DNA from: Gallionellales bacterium GWA2_60_18
Lineage (GTDB): Bacteria > Pseudomonadota > Gammaproteobacteria > Burkholderiales > Gallionellaceae
Assembly: GCA_001801105.1 (NCBI GenBank)
Contig: MGWS01000024.1
Span: 1-64,000 of the forward strand
Length of the DNA: 64,000 bases
Reading direction: 5' to 3'
The notes beneath the pieces are model-generated. The model was not told the origin of the DNA and made no database searches. It saw only the letters and a list, made by a program, of their open reading frames with translations. A program made the translations under genes and the position numbers. Numbering within the stretch: position 1 is the stretch's first letter; every line of letters begins with the position of its first letter. Of this stretch, positions 49,086 to 57,957 are shown in pieces.

Positions 49086-49198
49086 TGTTCAGGTCTCCTG
49101 TCGTAGTCTATGGGTCTCTGCCTGGTGAATCCGCCCACGTGTCAGAGCAACTTGATCTTGCTTCTCGCTACAGACGCAAATACTTTTACCGACCATAA

Positions 49199-49356
49199 GC
49201 CGCCGATACCGAACGTGATGAGGCCGCCCTCTTCGCGCGAGCTCACGGTCATCTTCGGATACGTGCGGGCGTGCTTCACTTCACGGCGATCAGCTCTTCG
49301 CCTGCCGGCAACAGCGGCTTCAAATCGCCTCCGCCGTGCAGACTTGCCAATGCCAT
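49199..49356 (-). pseudogene. truncated copy of the sat 5' end
   Basis: Reading from the ATG at 49356, the sequence gives M-A-L-A-S-L-H-G-G-G-D-L-K-P-L-L, matching sat residues 1-16, then stops at codon 27 by a frameshift; the homology continues in another frame (RTYPKMTVSSREEGGLI and GIGG) and ends near 49199, equal to about residue 52 of Sat. It is a dead fragment, still carrying the upstream regulatory region. Confidence 0.85.
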
Positions 49357-49501
49357 GCTCGCCCCCCGAATCCGGACCAATCGCATACAAAATATCAGTC
49401 GCGCACACTAGAGGAACATCAATCGCTCTGCGATACCCCTCATGGGTTGAAGCCATCCCCCCCCTTACGGGTTATGCGTCAACCCCTCATCACGGCTATG
49501 G
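49357..49501. promoter_or_regulatory. duplicated sat regulatory region in front of soeABC
   Basis: Nearly identical to 47021-47163, with a few substitutions and small length differences. It keeps TACCCCT-CA-TGGGTTG (49434-49449) and GGGTTATGCGTCAACCC. It ends at the same GGCTATGG as the sat copy and then diverges. Soe genes begin 100 bp further on the other strand, so the region may now control soeABC. The gap 49086-49600 holds only this region, the sat fragment and about 110 bp of leader on either side. Confidence 0.7.
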
Positions 49502-49600
49502 CAACGCCAGAGCGTGATGCGCATACTTGCGTCCCTGAAAAACCGACCCTGTCGGCGACGCCGCTACGCCACGAAAACCACACGAACCAGCAAGCCGCCC

Positions 49601-52513
49601 ATGCCATCTGCCCCGCTGCATGATCCATTCGCCCCTCCGGTGGCGGATGCAAAAATCGAAGTCCGCAACACCACTTGCTACATGTGCGCCTGCCGCTGCG
49701 GCATCCGCGTGCACCTGCGCAACGGCGAGGTGCGCTACATCGATGGCAACCCCGACCACCCGCTGAACAACGGCGTGATCTGCGCCAAGGGATCAAGCGG
49801 CATCATGAAACAGTATTCGCCCGCGCGGCTGACCAAGCCATTGCGCCGCAAGCCGGGGGCGGAGCGCGGGACGGGCGAATTCGAAGCGATCAGTTGGGAA
49901 GAGACCTTCACCATCCTCGCCGAGCGCTTGGGCAAGCTGCGCGCGACCGATCCGAAGAAGTTCGCGCTGTTCACCGGGCGCGACCAGATGCAGGCGCTGA
50001 CCGGATTGTTCGCGCGCCAGTACGGCACGCCCAACTACGCGGCGCACGGCGGCTTCTGTTCGGTCAACATGGCGGCGGGCATGATCTACACCATCGGCGG
50101 CTCGTTCTGGGAATTCGGCGGCCCCGACCTGGAGCGCTCCAAACTGTTCATCATGATCGGCACGGCGGAAGACCACCATTCCAACCCGATGAAGATCGCC
50201 CTCTCCAAATTCAAGCGCGAGGGCGGCCGTTTCATCTCGATCAACCCGGTGCGCAGCGGCTATTCCGCCATCGCCGACGAGTGGGTGCCAATCCGCCCCG
50301 GCACCGACGGCGCGCTGATGCTGGCGCTGATCCACGAGATCATCGCGCTCGGGTTGTACGACCGCGATTTCCTGGTGCGCTACACCAACTCCGGGCAACT
50401 GGTGAACCTCGATGCCGCGCACGACGAATTCGGCATGTTCGTGCGCACCGAGGTTCCGAAGGAAGAAGGTTGCTACGACCCGCAGAACAAGCTGTGGTGG
50501 GATCGCAACACCGACAAGCTGGTGGTCACTCACACCGAAGGGGCCGACCCGTACCTGCTGGGCGAATTCAAATTGGCCGACGGCACGCCGGTCAAGCCCG
50601 CGTTCCAGCTGCTGCAGGACCGCGTCAAGGACTACACGCCCGAGTGGGCGGAGCAGATCACCGGCATCCCGGCCGCGACCATCCGCCGCCTCGCGCACGA
50701 GATGGGTATCACCGCGCGCGACCAGAAGATCGAGTTGCCGATCGCCTGGACCGATTCATGGGGCAAGGAACACGACACCGTCACCGGCAATCCGGTGTCG
50801 TTCCACGCGATGCGCGGACTGGCCGCGCACTCCAACGGCTTCCACACGATACGCGCGCTGTCTATTTTGATGACGCTGCTGGGCACGATTGATAGGCCCG
50901 GCGGCTTCCGTCACAAGACGCCGTTCCCGCGCCCCATTCCGCCCTGCGCGCGCACGCCGAACGACCCGCGCGCGGTGCAGCCGAACACGCCGCTGGACGG
51001 CATGGCGCTGGGCTGGCCGTCCGACCCGGACGACCTGTTCGTCAATGCCGACGGCAGTCCGGTGCGCATCGACAAGGCGTTCTCCTGGGAATATCCGCTG
51101 TCGGTGCATGGCATGATGCACAACGTCATCACCAACGCCTGGCGCGGCGACCCCTACAAGATCGACACGCTGCTGCTATTCATGGCCAACATGGCGTGGA
51201 ACTCTTCCATGAACACCAGCGAAGTGCGCAACATGCTCACCGACAAGGACGAGGACGGCGAGTACAAGATCCCGTTCATCGTGGTGTGCGATGCGTTCCA
51301 TTCCGAGACTACCGCGTTCGCCGACCTGATACTGCCGGACACGACCTATCTGGAACGCCATGACGTGATGTCGATGCTCGATCGTCCGATCTCGGAATTC
51401 GACGGCCCGGTGGATTCGGTGCGCATCCCGGTGCTGCCGCCGACCGGCGAATGCAAGCCGTTCCAGGAAGTGCTGATCGAACTCGGCACGCGCCTCAAGC
51501 TGCCCGCCTTCGCCGACAAGGACGGCAAGCGCAAGTACCGCGACTATCCCGACTTCATCGTCAACTGGGAGACTGCGCCGGGTTCCGGCATCGGTTTTCT
51601 GTCCGGCTGGCGCGGCAAGGGCGGCGAGAAATCCATCAAGGGCGAGCCGAACCCGAACCAGTGGGAGATGTACGCCAAAAATGATTGCGTGCATCACCAT
51701 AAATTGCCGCGCTCCTACCAATACATGCGCAACTGGAACAAGGGCTACCTCGAATGGTCGCGGCACAGCGGCATCACGCGTTATGCCGAACCGATCCTGA
51801 TCCACCTGTATTCAGAAGTGTTGCAGAAGTTTCGCCTTGCCGCTCAGGGCAGGAGCATCACGCGCCAGCCGCCCGCGCATCTGGCTAAACGCATCGAGAC
51901 CTTCTTCGATCCGCTGCCGTTCTACTACGAGCCGCTGGAAGTGCAGACCAGCGACAAACTCAAATATCCACTCACCGCGCTGACCCAGCGCCCGATGGCG
52001 ATGTACCACTCGTGGGATTCGCAGAACGCCTGGCTGCGCCAGATCCACGCGCACAACTATCTGCATGTCAACTCGCGCACCGCACGGGATGCGGGCATCG
52101 CCGACGGCGACTGGATCTGGTGCGAATCGCAATGGGGCAAGGTGCGCTGCATGGCGCGCTACAGCGAAGCGGTCGAGCCGGGCACGGTGTGGACCTGGAA
52201 TGCGATCGGCAAAGCTGCCGGCGCGTGGAACCTGGCGCCGGATGCGAACGAATCGCAGCAGGGCTTCCTGCTCAATCACGTGATCTCGGAAGAGTTGCCG
52301 GCGCAAGCGGACGGCAAGCGCTACTCCAACTCCGACCCCATCACCGGACAAGCGGCCTGGTACGACGTGCGCGTGCGCATCTACAAGGCCGAAGCGGGCG
52401 AGCCGGAACAGACCTCGCCGCAATTCAGACCCATGAAGCCCTATCCCGGCATGAAAGAATCTCCGCGCTGGCTGGCTTATTTCGGCGGCAAGAAGAAGGG
52501 CGGTGCGAAATGA
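49601..52513 (+). CDS. soeA: sulfite-oxidising enzyme, molybdopterin subunit
   Basis: The 970-residue protein belongs to the DMSO-reductase family, in the PsrA/PhsA/SoeA branch. A 4Fe-4S site is formed by C26, C29, C33 and C61 (CYMCACRCG and VICAKG). It has no TAT signal, so the enzyme should face the cytoplasm, as described for SoeABC of Allochromatium, where it oxidises sulfite to sulfate at the membrane. The next genes encode a four-cluster ferredoxin subunit and a DmsC-like anchor. The start at 49601 is chosen by family length; the frame is open to 49514. Polysulfide reductase activity is the alternative. Confidence 0.85.
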   Translation: MPSAPLHDPFAPPVADAKIEVRNTTCYMCACRCGIRVHLRNGEVRYIDGNPDHPLNNGVICAKGSSGIMKQYSPARLTKPLRRKPGAERGTGEFEAISWEETFTILAERLGKLRATDPKKFALFTGRDQMQALTGLFARQYGTPNYAAHGGFCSVNMAAGMIYTIGGSFWEFGGPDLERSKLFIMIGTAEDHHSNPMKIALSKFKREGGRFISINPVRSGYSAIADEWVPIRPGTDGALMLALIHEIIALGLYDRDFLVRYTNSGQLVNLDAAHDEFGMFVRTEVPKEEGCYDPQNKLWWDRNTDKLVVTHTEGADPYLLGEFKLADGTPVKPAFQLLQDRVKDYTPEWAEQITGIPAATIRRLAHEMGITARDQKIELPIAWTDSWGKEHDTVTGNPVSFHAMRGLAAHSNGFHTIRALSILMTLLGTIDRPGGFRHKTPFPRPIPPCARTPNDPRAVQPNTPLDGMALGWPSDPDDLFVNADGSPVRIDKAFSWEYPLSVHGMMHNVITNAWRGDPYKIDTLLLFMANMAWNSSMNTSEVRNMLTDKDEDGEYKIPFIVVCDAFHSETTAFADLILPDTTYLERHDVMSMLDRPISEFDGPVDSVRIPVLPPTGECKPFQEVLIELGTRLKLPAFADKDGKRKYRDYPDFIVNWETAPGSGIGFLSGWRGKGGEKSIKGEPNPNQWEMYAKNDCVHHHKLPRSYQYMRNWNKGYLEWSRHSGITRYAEPILIHLYSEVLQKFRLAAQGRSITRQPPAHLAKRIETFFDPLPFYYEPLEVQTSDKLKYPLTALTQRPMAMYHSWDSQNAWLRQIHAHNYLHVNSRTARDAGIADGDWIWCESQWGKVRCMARYSEAVEPGTVWTWNAIGKAAGAWNLAPDANESQQGFLLNHVISEELPAQADGKRYSNSDPITGQAAWYDVRVRIYKAEAGEPEQTSPQFRPMKPYPGMKESPRWLAYFGGKKKGGAK

Positions 52514-52547
52514 CCCAACTCGGGATTATTCAATTGAAAGGCTCGCT

Positions 52548-53279
52548 ATGACCCAGCTCGCCTTGGTCATCGATTTGAATGTCTGCGTCGGCTGCCACGC
52601 CTGCGTGACCAGCTGCAAGGAATGGAACACCTCCGGCTCCGCCGGCCCGCTGTGCGACGAGAACCCCTACGGTCTCAACCCGACTGGCACCTTCTTCAAC
52701 CGCGTGCAGACCTTCGAGATCGGCCAGTATCCGCACAGCGAGACGCTGCATTTCCCGAAATCCTGTTTGCATTGCGAAGACCCGCCCTGCGTGCCGGTAT
52801 GTCCGACCGGCGCATCCTATAAGCGCAAGGAAGACGGCATCGTGCTGGTGGACTACGACAAGTGCATCGGCTGCAAGTATTGCAGCTGGGCCTGCCCGTA
52901 CGGCGCGCGCGAATTCGATGAGAAGCAGAAGGTGATGAAGAAATGCACGCTGTGCGTGGATCGCATCTACGACATGTCGCTGGCGGAGATCGACCGCAAA
53001 CCTTCCTGCGTAAAAGCCTGTCCGACCAGCGCACGCCTGTTTGGCGACATCCACGACCCGGCATCAGCGGTGTCGCAGGCGATCCGCGAGGACGGCGGCT
53101 ATGCGTTGATGCCAGAGTGGGGCACGCATCCCGCCAACCATTACCTGCCGCGCCGCAAGACCCGGCTCCAGATCCATCAGGACGAACTGGAGCGCGCCGA
53201 CAATCCGCTCAAGGTGGACGGCCAGCTGCCCAAGCCGGGCAAAGGCGCGCCGTCGATGGACGATGTCTCTGCCTGGTGA
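52548..53279 (+). CDS. soeB: sulfite-oxidising enzyme, iron-sulfur subunit
   Basis: The 243-residue protein carries four 4Fe-4S motifs typical of DmsB/PsrB-like subunits: CVGCHACVTSCKEW (from residue 12), CLHCEDPPCVPVCPTGA, CIGCKYCSWACPYGA, and CTLC...CVKACPTSA. It would pass electrons from SoeA to the membrane subunit. The start at 52548 has GAAAGG upstream and fits the family. It begins 34 bp after soeA. Confidence 0.9.
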   Translation: MTQLALVIDLNVCVGCHACVTSCKEWNTSGSAGPLCDENPYGLNPTGTFFNRVQTFEIGQYPHSETLHFPKSCLHCEDPPCVPVCPTGASYKRKEDGIVLVDYDKCIGCKYCSWACPYGAREFDEKQKVMKKCTLCVDRIYDMSLAEIDRKPSCVKACPTSARLFGDIHDPASAVSQAIREDGGYALMPEWGTHPANHYLPRRKTRLQIHQDELERADNPLKVDGQLPKPGKGAPSMDDVSAW

Positions 53280-53307
53280 TGAAGCAACCTGTTAAAAACG
53301 GCATATT

Positions 53308-54279
53308 ATGAAACCAGCTTTTTCAGTCATTTTTCTGACTACCCTGATCGGCGCCGGGCAAGGGTTGTTCCTCGCGCTGTTCACGCATCAATCGTATGCG
53401 CTGTTCGGTTTGCTACCGATGCTGCCGGATGATTTCTACGGTTACGGCAGCCTGCTGGCCTTGCTGTTCCTGGCGGGCGGTCTGGTCGCGTCGTTCTTCC
53501 ACCTCGGACGCCCCGAACGCGCCTGGCGTTCGGCGGCACAGTGGCGCACTTCCTGGCTGTCGCGCGAGGTCATCGCGCTGCCCGCGTTCATGGGCGCAGT
53601 GTTGTTCTATGGCGCGGCGCATCTGCTCGGCTGGAAGCCGGTGCTGATGACCTTGTCCGACGGCTCGGCAGTCGATCTCAGCATCGCGCTGGGTGTCGCC
53701 GGCATGCTGCTGGCCTTCGTGCTATTCATTTGCACCGCGATGATCTACGCCTGCCTGCGCTTCCTGCGCGAGTGGCACAGCCCGCTGACCGTCATCAACT
53801 ACATCCTGCTCGGCGGTGCCTCCGGCTTCACGCTGGCGGCGGCATTCGCCGCGCTGGCGGCACCGTCGCAAGCCAACTTCTTCGGCGGCTGGGCGATCAT
53901 CATCACCTTGCTGGCGTTCGCCGGACGCGCTGCATCGCTGGCGCGCAACGCGCGCCTGAAACCGAAATCCACGATGCAGACCGCCATCGGCATCAAGCAT
54001 CCATACATCGTGCAGCGCTCGATGGGTTCGATGGGTGGCTCGTTCAATACGCGCGAATTTTTCCACAGCAAGAGCGCCACATACTTGCGCGCGATCAAAC
54101 CGGCTTTCCTGCTGCTGGCTTTCGCGGCACCGCTGGCCTTGCTGGCGCTCGGCATGTTCACGCCGGCGTTGCTTGGTGTCGCGTTCATACTCCAGTACAT
54201 CGGCCTGCTGGCCGAACGCTGGTTGTTCTTCGCGCAGGCCAACCACCCGCAAAACCTTTACTACCAGACCATAGGTTGA
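53308..54279 (+). CDS. soeC: sulfite-oxidising enzyme, membrane subunit
   Basis: The 323-residue protein has eight to nine membrane helices and belongs to the DmsC-type anchors (no haem), with the conserved FFHLGRPERAWRS near residue 70. It would deliver electrons from SoeB to quinone. It starts 28 bp after soeB and is followed 25 bp later by a TauE-like permease gene in the same direction. Confidence 0.88.
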   Translation: MKPAFSVIFLTTLIGAGQGLFLALFTHQSYALFGLLPMLPDDFYGYGSLLALLFLAGGLVASFFHLGRPERAWRSAAQWRTSWLSREVIALPAFMGAVLFYGAAHLLGWKPVLMTLSDGSAVDLSIALGVAGMLLAFVLFICTAMIYACLRFLREWHSPLTVINYILLGGASGFTLAAAFAALAAPSQANFFGGWAIIITLLAFAGRAASLARNARLKPKSTMQTAIGIKHPYIVQRSMGSMGGSFNTREFFHSKSATYLRAIKPAFLLLAFAAPLALLALGMFTPALLGVAFILQYIGLLAERWLFFAQANHPQNLYYQTIG

Positions 54280-54304
54280 ATTCCGATGACCGAGGAATAT
54301 TCTG

Positions 54305-55285
54305 ATGTTGAATGAAGCTGTTTCCAGACTGCGCAATGCCGGCAGCTTGCTCAATGCCAACGCATTGCTGCTGTTGCTTGGATTGACGCTGTTCACGGCA
54401 GGCGCATATGCCGCCGAAGCCTTGCCCGCAGGTGATGGTATGCCGTGGTGGGGCTGGGCATTGGCGCTGTTCGTCACCTGCTTCTTTCTGGGCATCGTCG
54501 CCGTCCCTTCCGGCGTGGGCGGGGGGGTGCTGTTCGTGCCCATCGTCGGCGGCTTCTTCCCGTTCCATCTCGATTTCGTGCGCGGCGCCGGCTTGCTGGT
54601 CGCCCTGGCGAGCGCGCTGGCGGCCGGCCCCTCGCTGTTGCGCGGCGGGCTGGCCAACTTGCGTCTGGCGTTGCCGCTGGCAGTGCTGGCCTCCGCCAGC
54701 TCCATCGCCGGCGCGATGATCGGCCTCGCCATTCCGGCCAATCTGGTGCAGATCGCGCTGGGTGTCACCATCCTCGGTATCGTGGTATTGATGGCGACCG
54801 CCAAGAAATCCGAATTTCCCGAAGTGCCTGCGCCGGATAAATTATCCAGCGCTTTGGCCATGCACGGCATCTTCCATGACGCGTCGCGCGGGCAGAATAT
54901 CTCCTGGCAAGTCCACCGCACCGCGCAGGGTCTGCTGCTGTTCATCGGCATCGGTTTTCTCGCCGGATTGTTCGGCATGGGCGCGGGCTGGGCCAATGTG
55001 CCGGTGCTGAACCTGCTGATGGGCGCGCCGCTCAAGGTCTCCGCCGGGACATCGAGTTTCATCCTGACATTGGTGGATTCCTCGGCGGCATGGATCTATC
55101 TCAACAAGGGCGCGGTGCTGGCGATGATCGCTGTGCCGTCGGTGATCGGCATGATGCTGGGTGCGATGATCGGCGCGCGCCTGCTGCATGTATTGAAGGC
55201 CTCCGTGGTGCGCAGGCTGGTCATCTCGCTACTGCTGTTCGCCGGGTTGCGCGCGCTGCTCAAAGGACTGGGGATCTGGCTATGA
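54305..55285 (+). CDS. TauE/SafE-family anion permease
   Basis: The 326-residue protein has seven to eight helices with the paired signatures VPSGVGGGVLFVPI and FLAGLFGMGAGWANVPVLNLLMGAPLKVSAGTS of the TauE/SafE (sulfite/organosulfonate exporter) family. Its position after soeABC suggests export of sulfite or sulfate, but the substrate is an inference. Its stop overlaps the next start as ATGA. Confidence 0.85.
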   Translation: MLNEAVSRLRNAGSLLNANALLLLLGLTLFTAGAYAAEALPAGDGMPWWGWALALFVTCFFLGIVAVPSGVGGGVLFVPIVGGFFPFHLDFVRGAGLLVALASALAAGPSLLRGGLANLRLALPLAVLASASSIAGAMIGLAIPANLVQIALGVTILGIVVLMATAKKSEFPEVPAPDKLSSALAMHGIFHDASRGQNISWQVHRTAQGLLLFIGIGFLAGLFGMGAGWANVPVLNLLMGAPLKVSAGTSSFILTLVDSSAAWIYLNKGAVLAMIAVPSVIGMMLGAMIGARLLHVLKASVVRRLVISLLLFAGLRALLKGLGIWL

Positions 55286-55701
55286 ACACCAACGACAACT
55301 CGCATATTTCCGTCGAACAACAACGTTACGCCACCTTGCTGAACTGGGGCGCGCGTTCCGGCCTGGCGATACTGGCGGCCAGTTTCCTTGCCTATGTGTT
55401 CGGCTGGCTGCCCGCGCATGTGCCGGTGGAGCAGCTGCCCAATGTATGGAATCTGCCAGTGGGCGAGTATCTCAAACAGACGGACAGCCCGACCGGATGG
55501 GCCTGGCTGGGCAGATTGGGCGAAGGCGATTATGCCGGACTGTTCGGTATCGCATGGCTGTCCGGTTGCTCGTTGGTCTGCCTGCTGGCGGTGATGCCGA
55601 TCTATGCACGGCGCGGCGACCGGATGTTCGTGGCGATCTGCGTGATCGCTCTGCTGGTGCAGCTGGCAGCGGCTTCGGGTATGCTGCATTCGGGACATTG
55701 A
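55282..55701 (+). CDS. 139-residue two- to three-helix membrane protein
   Basis: The protein has an N-terminal soluble stretch, a helix near residues 22-45 (SGLAILAASFLAYVFGW), a loop with NVWNLPVGEYLKQTDSP, a second helix near 85-108 and a third near 114-135. It overlaps the permease gene, which suggests a partner subunit, as seen with DUF1634-type proteins next to TauE. It is not assigned to a family with certainty. Confidence 0.7.
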   Translation: MNTNDNSHISVEQQRYATLLNWGARSGLAILAASFLAYVFGWLPAHVPVEQLPNVWNLPVGEYLKQTDSPTGWAWLGRLGEGDYAGLFGIAWLSGCSLVCLLAVMPIYARRGDRMFVAICVIALLVQLAAASGMLHSGH

Positions 55702-55705
55702 TGAG

Positions 55706-56533
55706 ATGAGTACCTATCCTTTTGAACGCATCCTGCTGGCGACCGAACTCACCGAGTTCGATGTCGGTGCCGAGCGCATCGCGTTCGCGATGGCAAAACA
55801 TTGCGCAGTACCGTTGCGCGCCGTCGTACCGATAGCCAGCAACCCCGAATACGAGGCAGCGGCGCCGCAACTATCCTTGCGCGAAGACCAGCTGGCGGCT
55901 GAGGAGATCGTCTTGTTGCGCGAGCGCGCCAAAGCGGCCGGGGTGGAGCTTGAGGTGCTAGTGCGGCACGGCACGGAGGCGCATCGCGAGATCGTGGAAG
56001 AAGCCAAGTCAACGCGTACCGACCTGATCGTCATCCGTCGTCGCGGCAAGCAAGGTTTTCTCGCCCAGCTGCTGGTCGGCGAAATGGTCAGCAAGGTGAT
56101 CCGCGATGCCCACTGTTGCGTGTTGACCGTGCCGCGTAACGCGGAGTTCTGGCAGCACGAGATACTGGCTTCGGTCGGCGATACGCCGCTCGCACAGGAG
56201 ATCGCCAAGCTGGCCGGCGGCATCGCCGCCGCATGCGACCTGCCGCTGACCATCGTCGGCATCGCCGAGCGGCAAGATGCGCGGAGCCGAGCCGAGAGCC
56301 TCAACACCCTGTATGTCGCGCTCGCCTCGGCCTTGGCCAAACGCGTGCAAGGGCGAGTCTGCGATGGCGATCCGGCAGCGCAAACCAATGCCGTTGCCAG
56401 GGAGATATCTGCCGACCTGGTCATCATCGGGCGGCAACGCTACCACCTGCTCCCCTTCATGCACGGCAAGACCAGCATCATGCAGAAGATCATCGGCGCC
56501 AATGAGGTGCCGACGCTGGTGGTGCCTTCATAA
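55706..56533 (+). CDS. tandem universal stress protein
   Basis: The 275-residue protein has two USP-like halves. The first (residues 5-145) shows ERILLATELTEF, VLVRHGTEAHREIVEEA and VVIRRRGKQGFLAQLLVGEM-type nucleotide binding; the second ends MHGKTSIMQKIIGANEVPTLVVPS. It starts four bases after the preceding gene, so it ends the soe operon. Its role in sulfur oxidation is unknown. Confidence 0.83.
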   Translation: MSTYPFERILLATELTEFDVGAERIAFAMAKHCAVPLRAVVPIASNPEYEAAAPQLSLREDQLAAEEIVLLRERAKAAGVELEVLVRHGTEAHREIVEEAKSTRTDLIVIRRRGKQGFLAQLLVGEMVSKVIRDAHCCVLTVPRNAEFWQHEILASVGDTPLAQEIAKLAGGIAAACDLPLTIVGIAERQDARSRAESLNTLYVALASALAKRVQGRVCDGDPAAQTNAVAREISADLVIIGRQRYHLLPFMHGKTSIMQKIIGANEVPTLVVPS

Positions 56534-56546
56534 GCATTTGCTGAAA

Positions 56547-56587
56547 GATAACCCCAACGGGCTATCTTTTTCACCCGTCGTGGGTAT
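56547..56587. promoter_or_regulatory. usp terminator or regulator site, plus 7-2-7 site upstream of tusA
   Basis: GATAACCC / GGGCTATC (56547-56566) forms an 8-bp hairpin with one mismatch followed by five T, which would end the soe operon; it also matches the 7-2-7 pattern (TAACCCC-AA-CGGGCTA). CACCCGT-CG-TGGGTAT (56572-56587) is a clear 7-2-7 site about 100 bp upstream of tusA. Confidence 0.5.
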
Positions 56588-56687
56588 GGACGCTGACAAG
56601 GCGGCTATTCCTATAATGCGCGGCGCATCGCAACCATTGATACAATTATTTTTAGCGGCAATTTATTAACTCGCAGGAGATGAAAAA

Positions 56688-56915
56688 ATGAATTTTGATA
56701 AAGAGTTTGACGCCAGCGGCATGTCTTGTCCTTTGCCTATCGTGAAGACCAAGAAAGCGCTCACCGACATGGCTTCCGGGCAAGTGCTGCGCGTGATCGC
56801 CACCGACTGCGGCGCAGTGAAGGATATGCAGGCGTTCGCCGACCAGACCGGCAATACCCTGGTTTCCTCCACAGAAGAAGGCGGCAAGTACATCTTCTTC
56901 ATGAAGAAGAAATAA
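56688..56915 (+). CDS. tusA: TusA sulfur-carrier protein
   Basis: The 75-residue protein carries the family CPxP motif (C14 in SCPLP), whose cysteine holds sulfur as a persulfide. TusA delivers sulfane sulfur to DsrEFH/DsrC in sulfur oxidisers. AGGAGATGAAAAA precedes the start. It is followed 34 bp later by dsrE2, the common rhd-tusA-dsrE2 association, though here the rhodanese gene lies at 38339. Confidence 0.95.
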   Translation: MNFDKEFDASGMSCPLPIVKTKKALTDMASGQVLRVIATDCGAVKDMQAFADQTGNTLVSSTEEGGKYIFFMKKK

Positions 56916-56948
56916 AACTTCCCAACCCACTCGCATAGGGGCAAAAGC

Positions 56949-57419
56949 ATGACAACCAAAAAAATGGCGATCATCGCCACCAAGGGCACGCTGGATATGG
57001 CGTATCCGCCGTTCATCCTGGCCTCCACCGCCGCCGCGCTCGGCTACGACGTGCAGATATTCTTCACCTTCTACGGCCTGCAACTGCTGCGCAAGGATCT
57101 GTCCGACGTGAAGATCAGCCCGCTCGCCAACCCGGCGATGCCGATGCCGGTGCCGATGCCGGTGATGGTGCAGATGCTGCCCGGCATGGAAACGATGGCC
57201 ACCGCGATGATGAAACAGAAGCTCAAGAAGCACGGCGTTGCCTCGCTGGAAGAGCTGCGCGACCTGTGCCTGGAAGCGGATGTGAAATTCATCGCCTGCC
57301 AGATGACCGTCGATCTGTTCGAGTTCGACAAGAGCGAATTCATCGACAACGTCGAATACGGCGGCGCATCGATGTTCTTCGGCTTCGCGGGAGAGACCGA
57401 CATCTGCCTGTTCGTTTAA
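56949..57419 (+). CDS. dsrE2: DsrE2-family sulfurtransferase
   Basis: The 156-residue protein belongs to the DsrE/DsrF-like superfamily, branch DsrE2. MAIIATKGTLDMAYPPFILASTAAALGYDVQIFFTF is the family N-terminus. A short hydrophobic methionine- and proline-rich segment near residues 58-80 may contact the membrane. The conserved cysteine is in VKFIACQMTVDLF (near residue 118). It probably exchanges sulfur with TusA. Confidence 0.9.
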   Translation: MTTKKMAIIATKGTLDMAYPPFILASTAAALGYDVQIFFTFYGLQLLRKDLSDVKISPLANPAMPMPVPMPVMVQMLPGMETMATAMMKQKLKKHGVASLEELRDLCLEADVKFIACQMTVDLFEFDKSEFIDNVEYGGASMFFGFAGETDICLFV

Positions 57420-57453
57420 GAACATGTAGTTCCAGGCATCACGACGGCACAAC

Positions 57454-57486
57454 AAAAAGCCCGCTCATTTCCAAGCGGGCTTTTTT
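57454..57486. terminator. bidirectional terminator between dsrE2 and the dsrC-like gene
   Basis: AAAAAGCCCGCT and AGCGGGCTTTTTT pair over 12 bp around CATTTCCA. T runs follow on both strands, so it serves the convergent genes. Confidence 0.92.
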
Positions 57487-57501
57487 ATGACCTGGGAAAG
57501 C

Positions 57502-57831
57502 TCAGCCGGTGCTCCAGCCTCTCGGGCGTTTCATGCCGGCGATCTTGCAGGCCTGTGCGACATAGCCGTAGGGAAATAGCTCGAACAGCCGGTTGCGCGC
57601 CTCGCTGCCGTAGCGTTGCGCGAGGTGCTTGATGACATGGCGCGCGTCGACGGCGATCTGGCGGTCATCGTAATAGGCGCGCATGAAGCGGATGACATCC
57701 CAGTGATCTTCTTCCAGACTGAGCCCCATGCGTTTTGCCAGCTCCAGCGCGACCGATTCGTTCCATTCGCCCGGCTCGACCAGATAGCCTTCGGCATCCT
57801 GCGTTGGCAATGTGTCGCCAGTTTGTTCCAT
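57502..57831 (-). CDS. DsrC/TusE-family protein with one C-terminal cysteine only
   Basis: The 109-residue protein has the DsrC fold: EGYLVEPGEWNESVALELAKRMG, EEDHWDVIRFMRAYYDD and LFELFPYGYVAQACKIAGMKRP. C95 corresponds to CysB. The C-terminal CysA position is W106 (RGWSTG ending), so it cannot form the usual trisulfide arm. Canonical DsrC has both cysteines, TusE has CysA only. The ATG at 57831 has AAGGAGACTTTC upstream; further in-frame extension is not conserved. The gene may have its own promoter, since a 7-2-7 site lies 106 bp upstream. Confidence 0.85.
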   Translation of the reverse strand: MEQTGDTLPTQDAEGYLVEPGEWNESVALELAKRMGLSLEEDHWDVIRFMRAYYDDRQIAVDARHVIKHLAQRYGSEARNRLFELFPYGYVAQACKIAGMKRPRGWSTG

Positions 57832-57936
57832 GAAAGTCTCCTTGATCTCGCGGGGCACCGCATTGCTTTGGGGGAACGCAATTGATTGCGCTTCCCCGAC
57901 AGCTTCATTATCAGCTGCCGCGCCCGACAAGATAAA

Positions 57937-57952
57937 TCGCCCGCATGGGTTA
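57937..57952. promoter_or_regulatory. candidate regulator site upstream of the dsrC-like gene
   Basis: TCGCCCG-CA-TGGGTTA is a 7-2-7 dyad, in the 126-bp gap between the dioxygenase gene and the dsrC-like gene. Confidence 0.4.
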
Positions 57953-57957
57953 GTTCA

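Noticed and set aside
49142..49356. A separate small gene in the sat-fragment region
   Set aside because: The readable residues are all explained by homology with the Sat N-terminus, and the frame is interrupted.
53722..55062. Long antisense frame across soeC and the permease gene
   Set aside because: No motif and opposite to two membrane proteins with clear family signatures.
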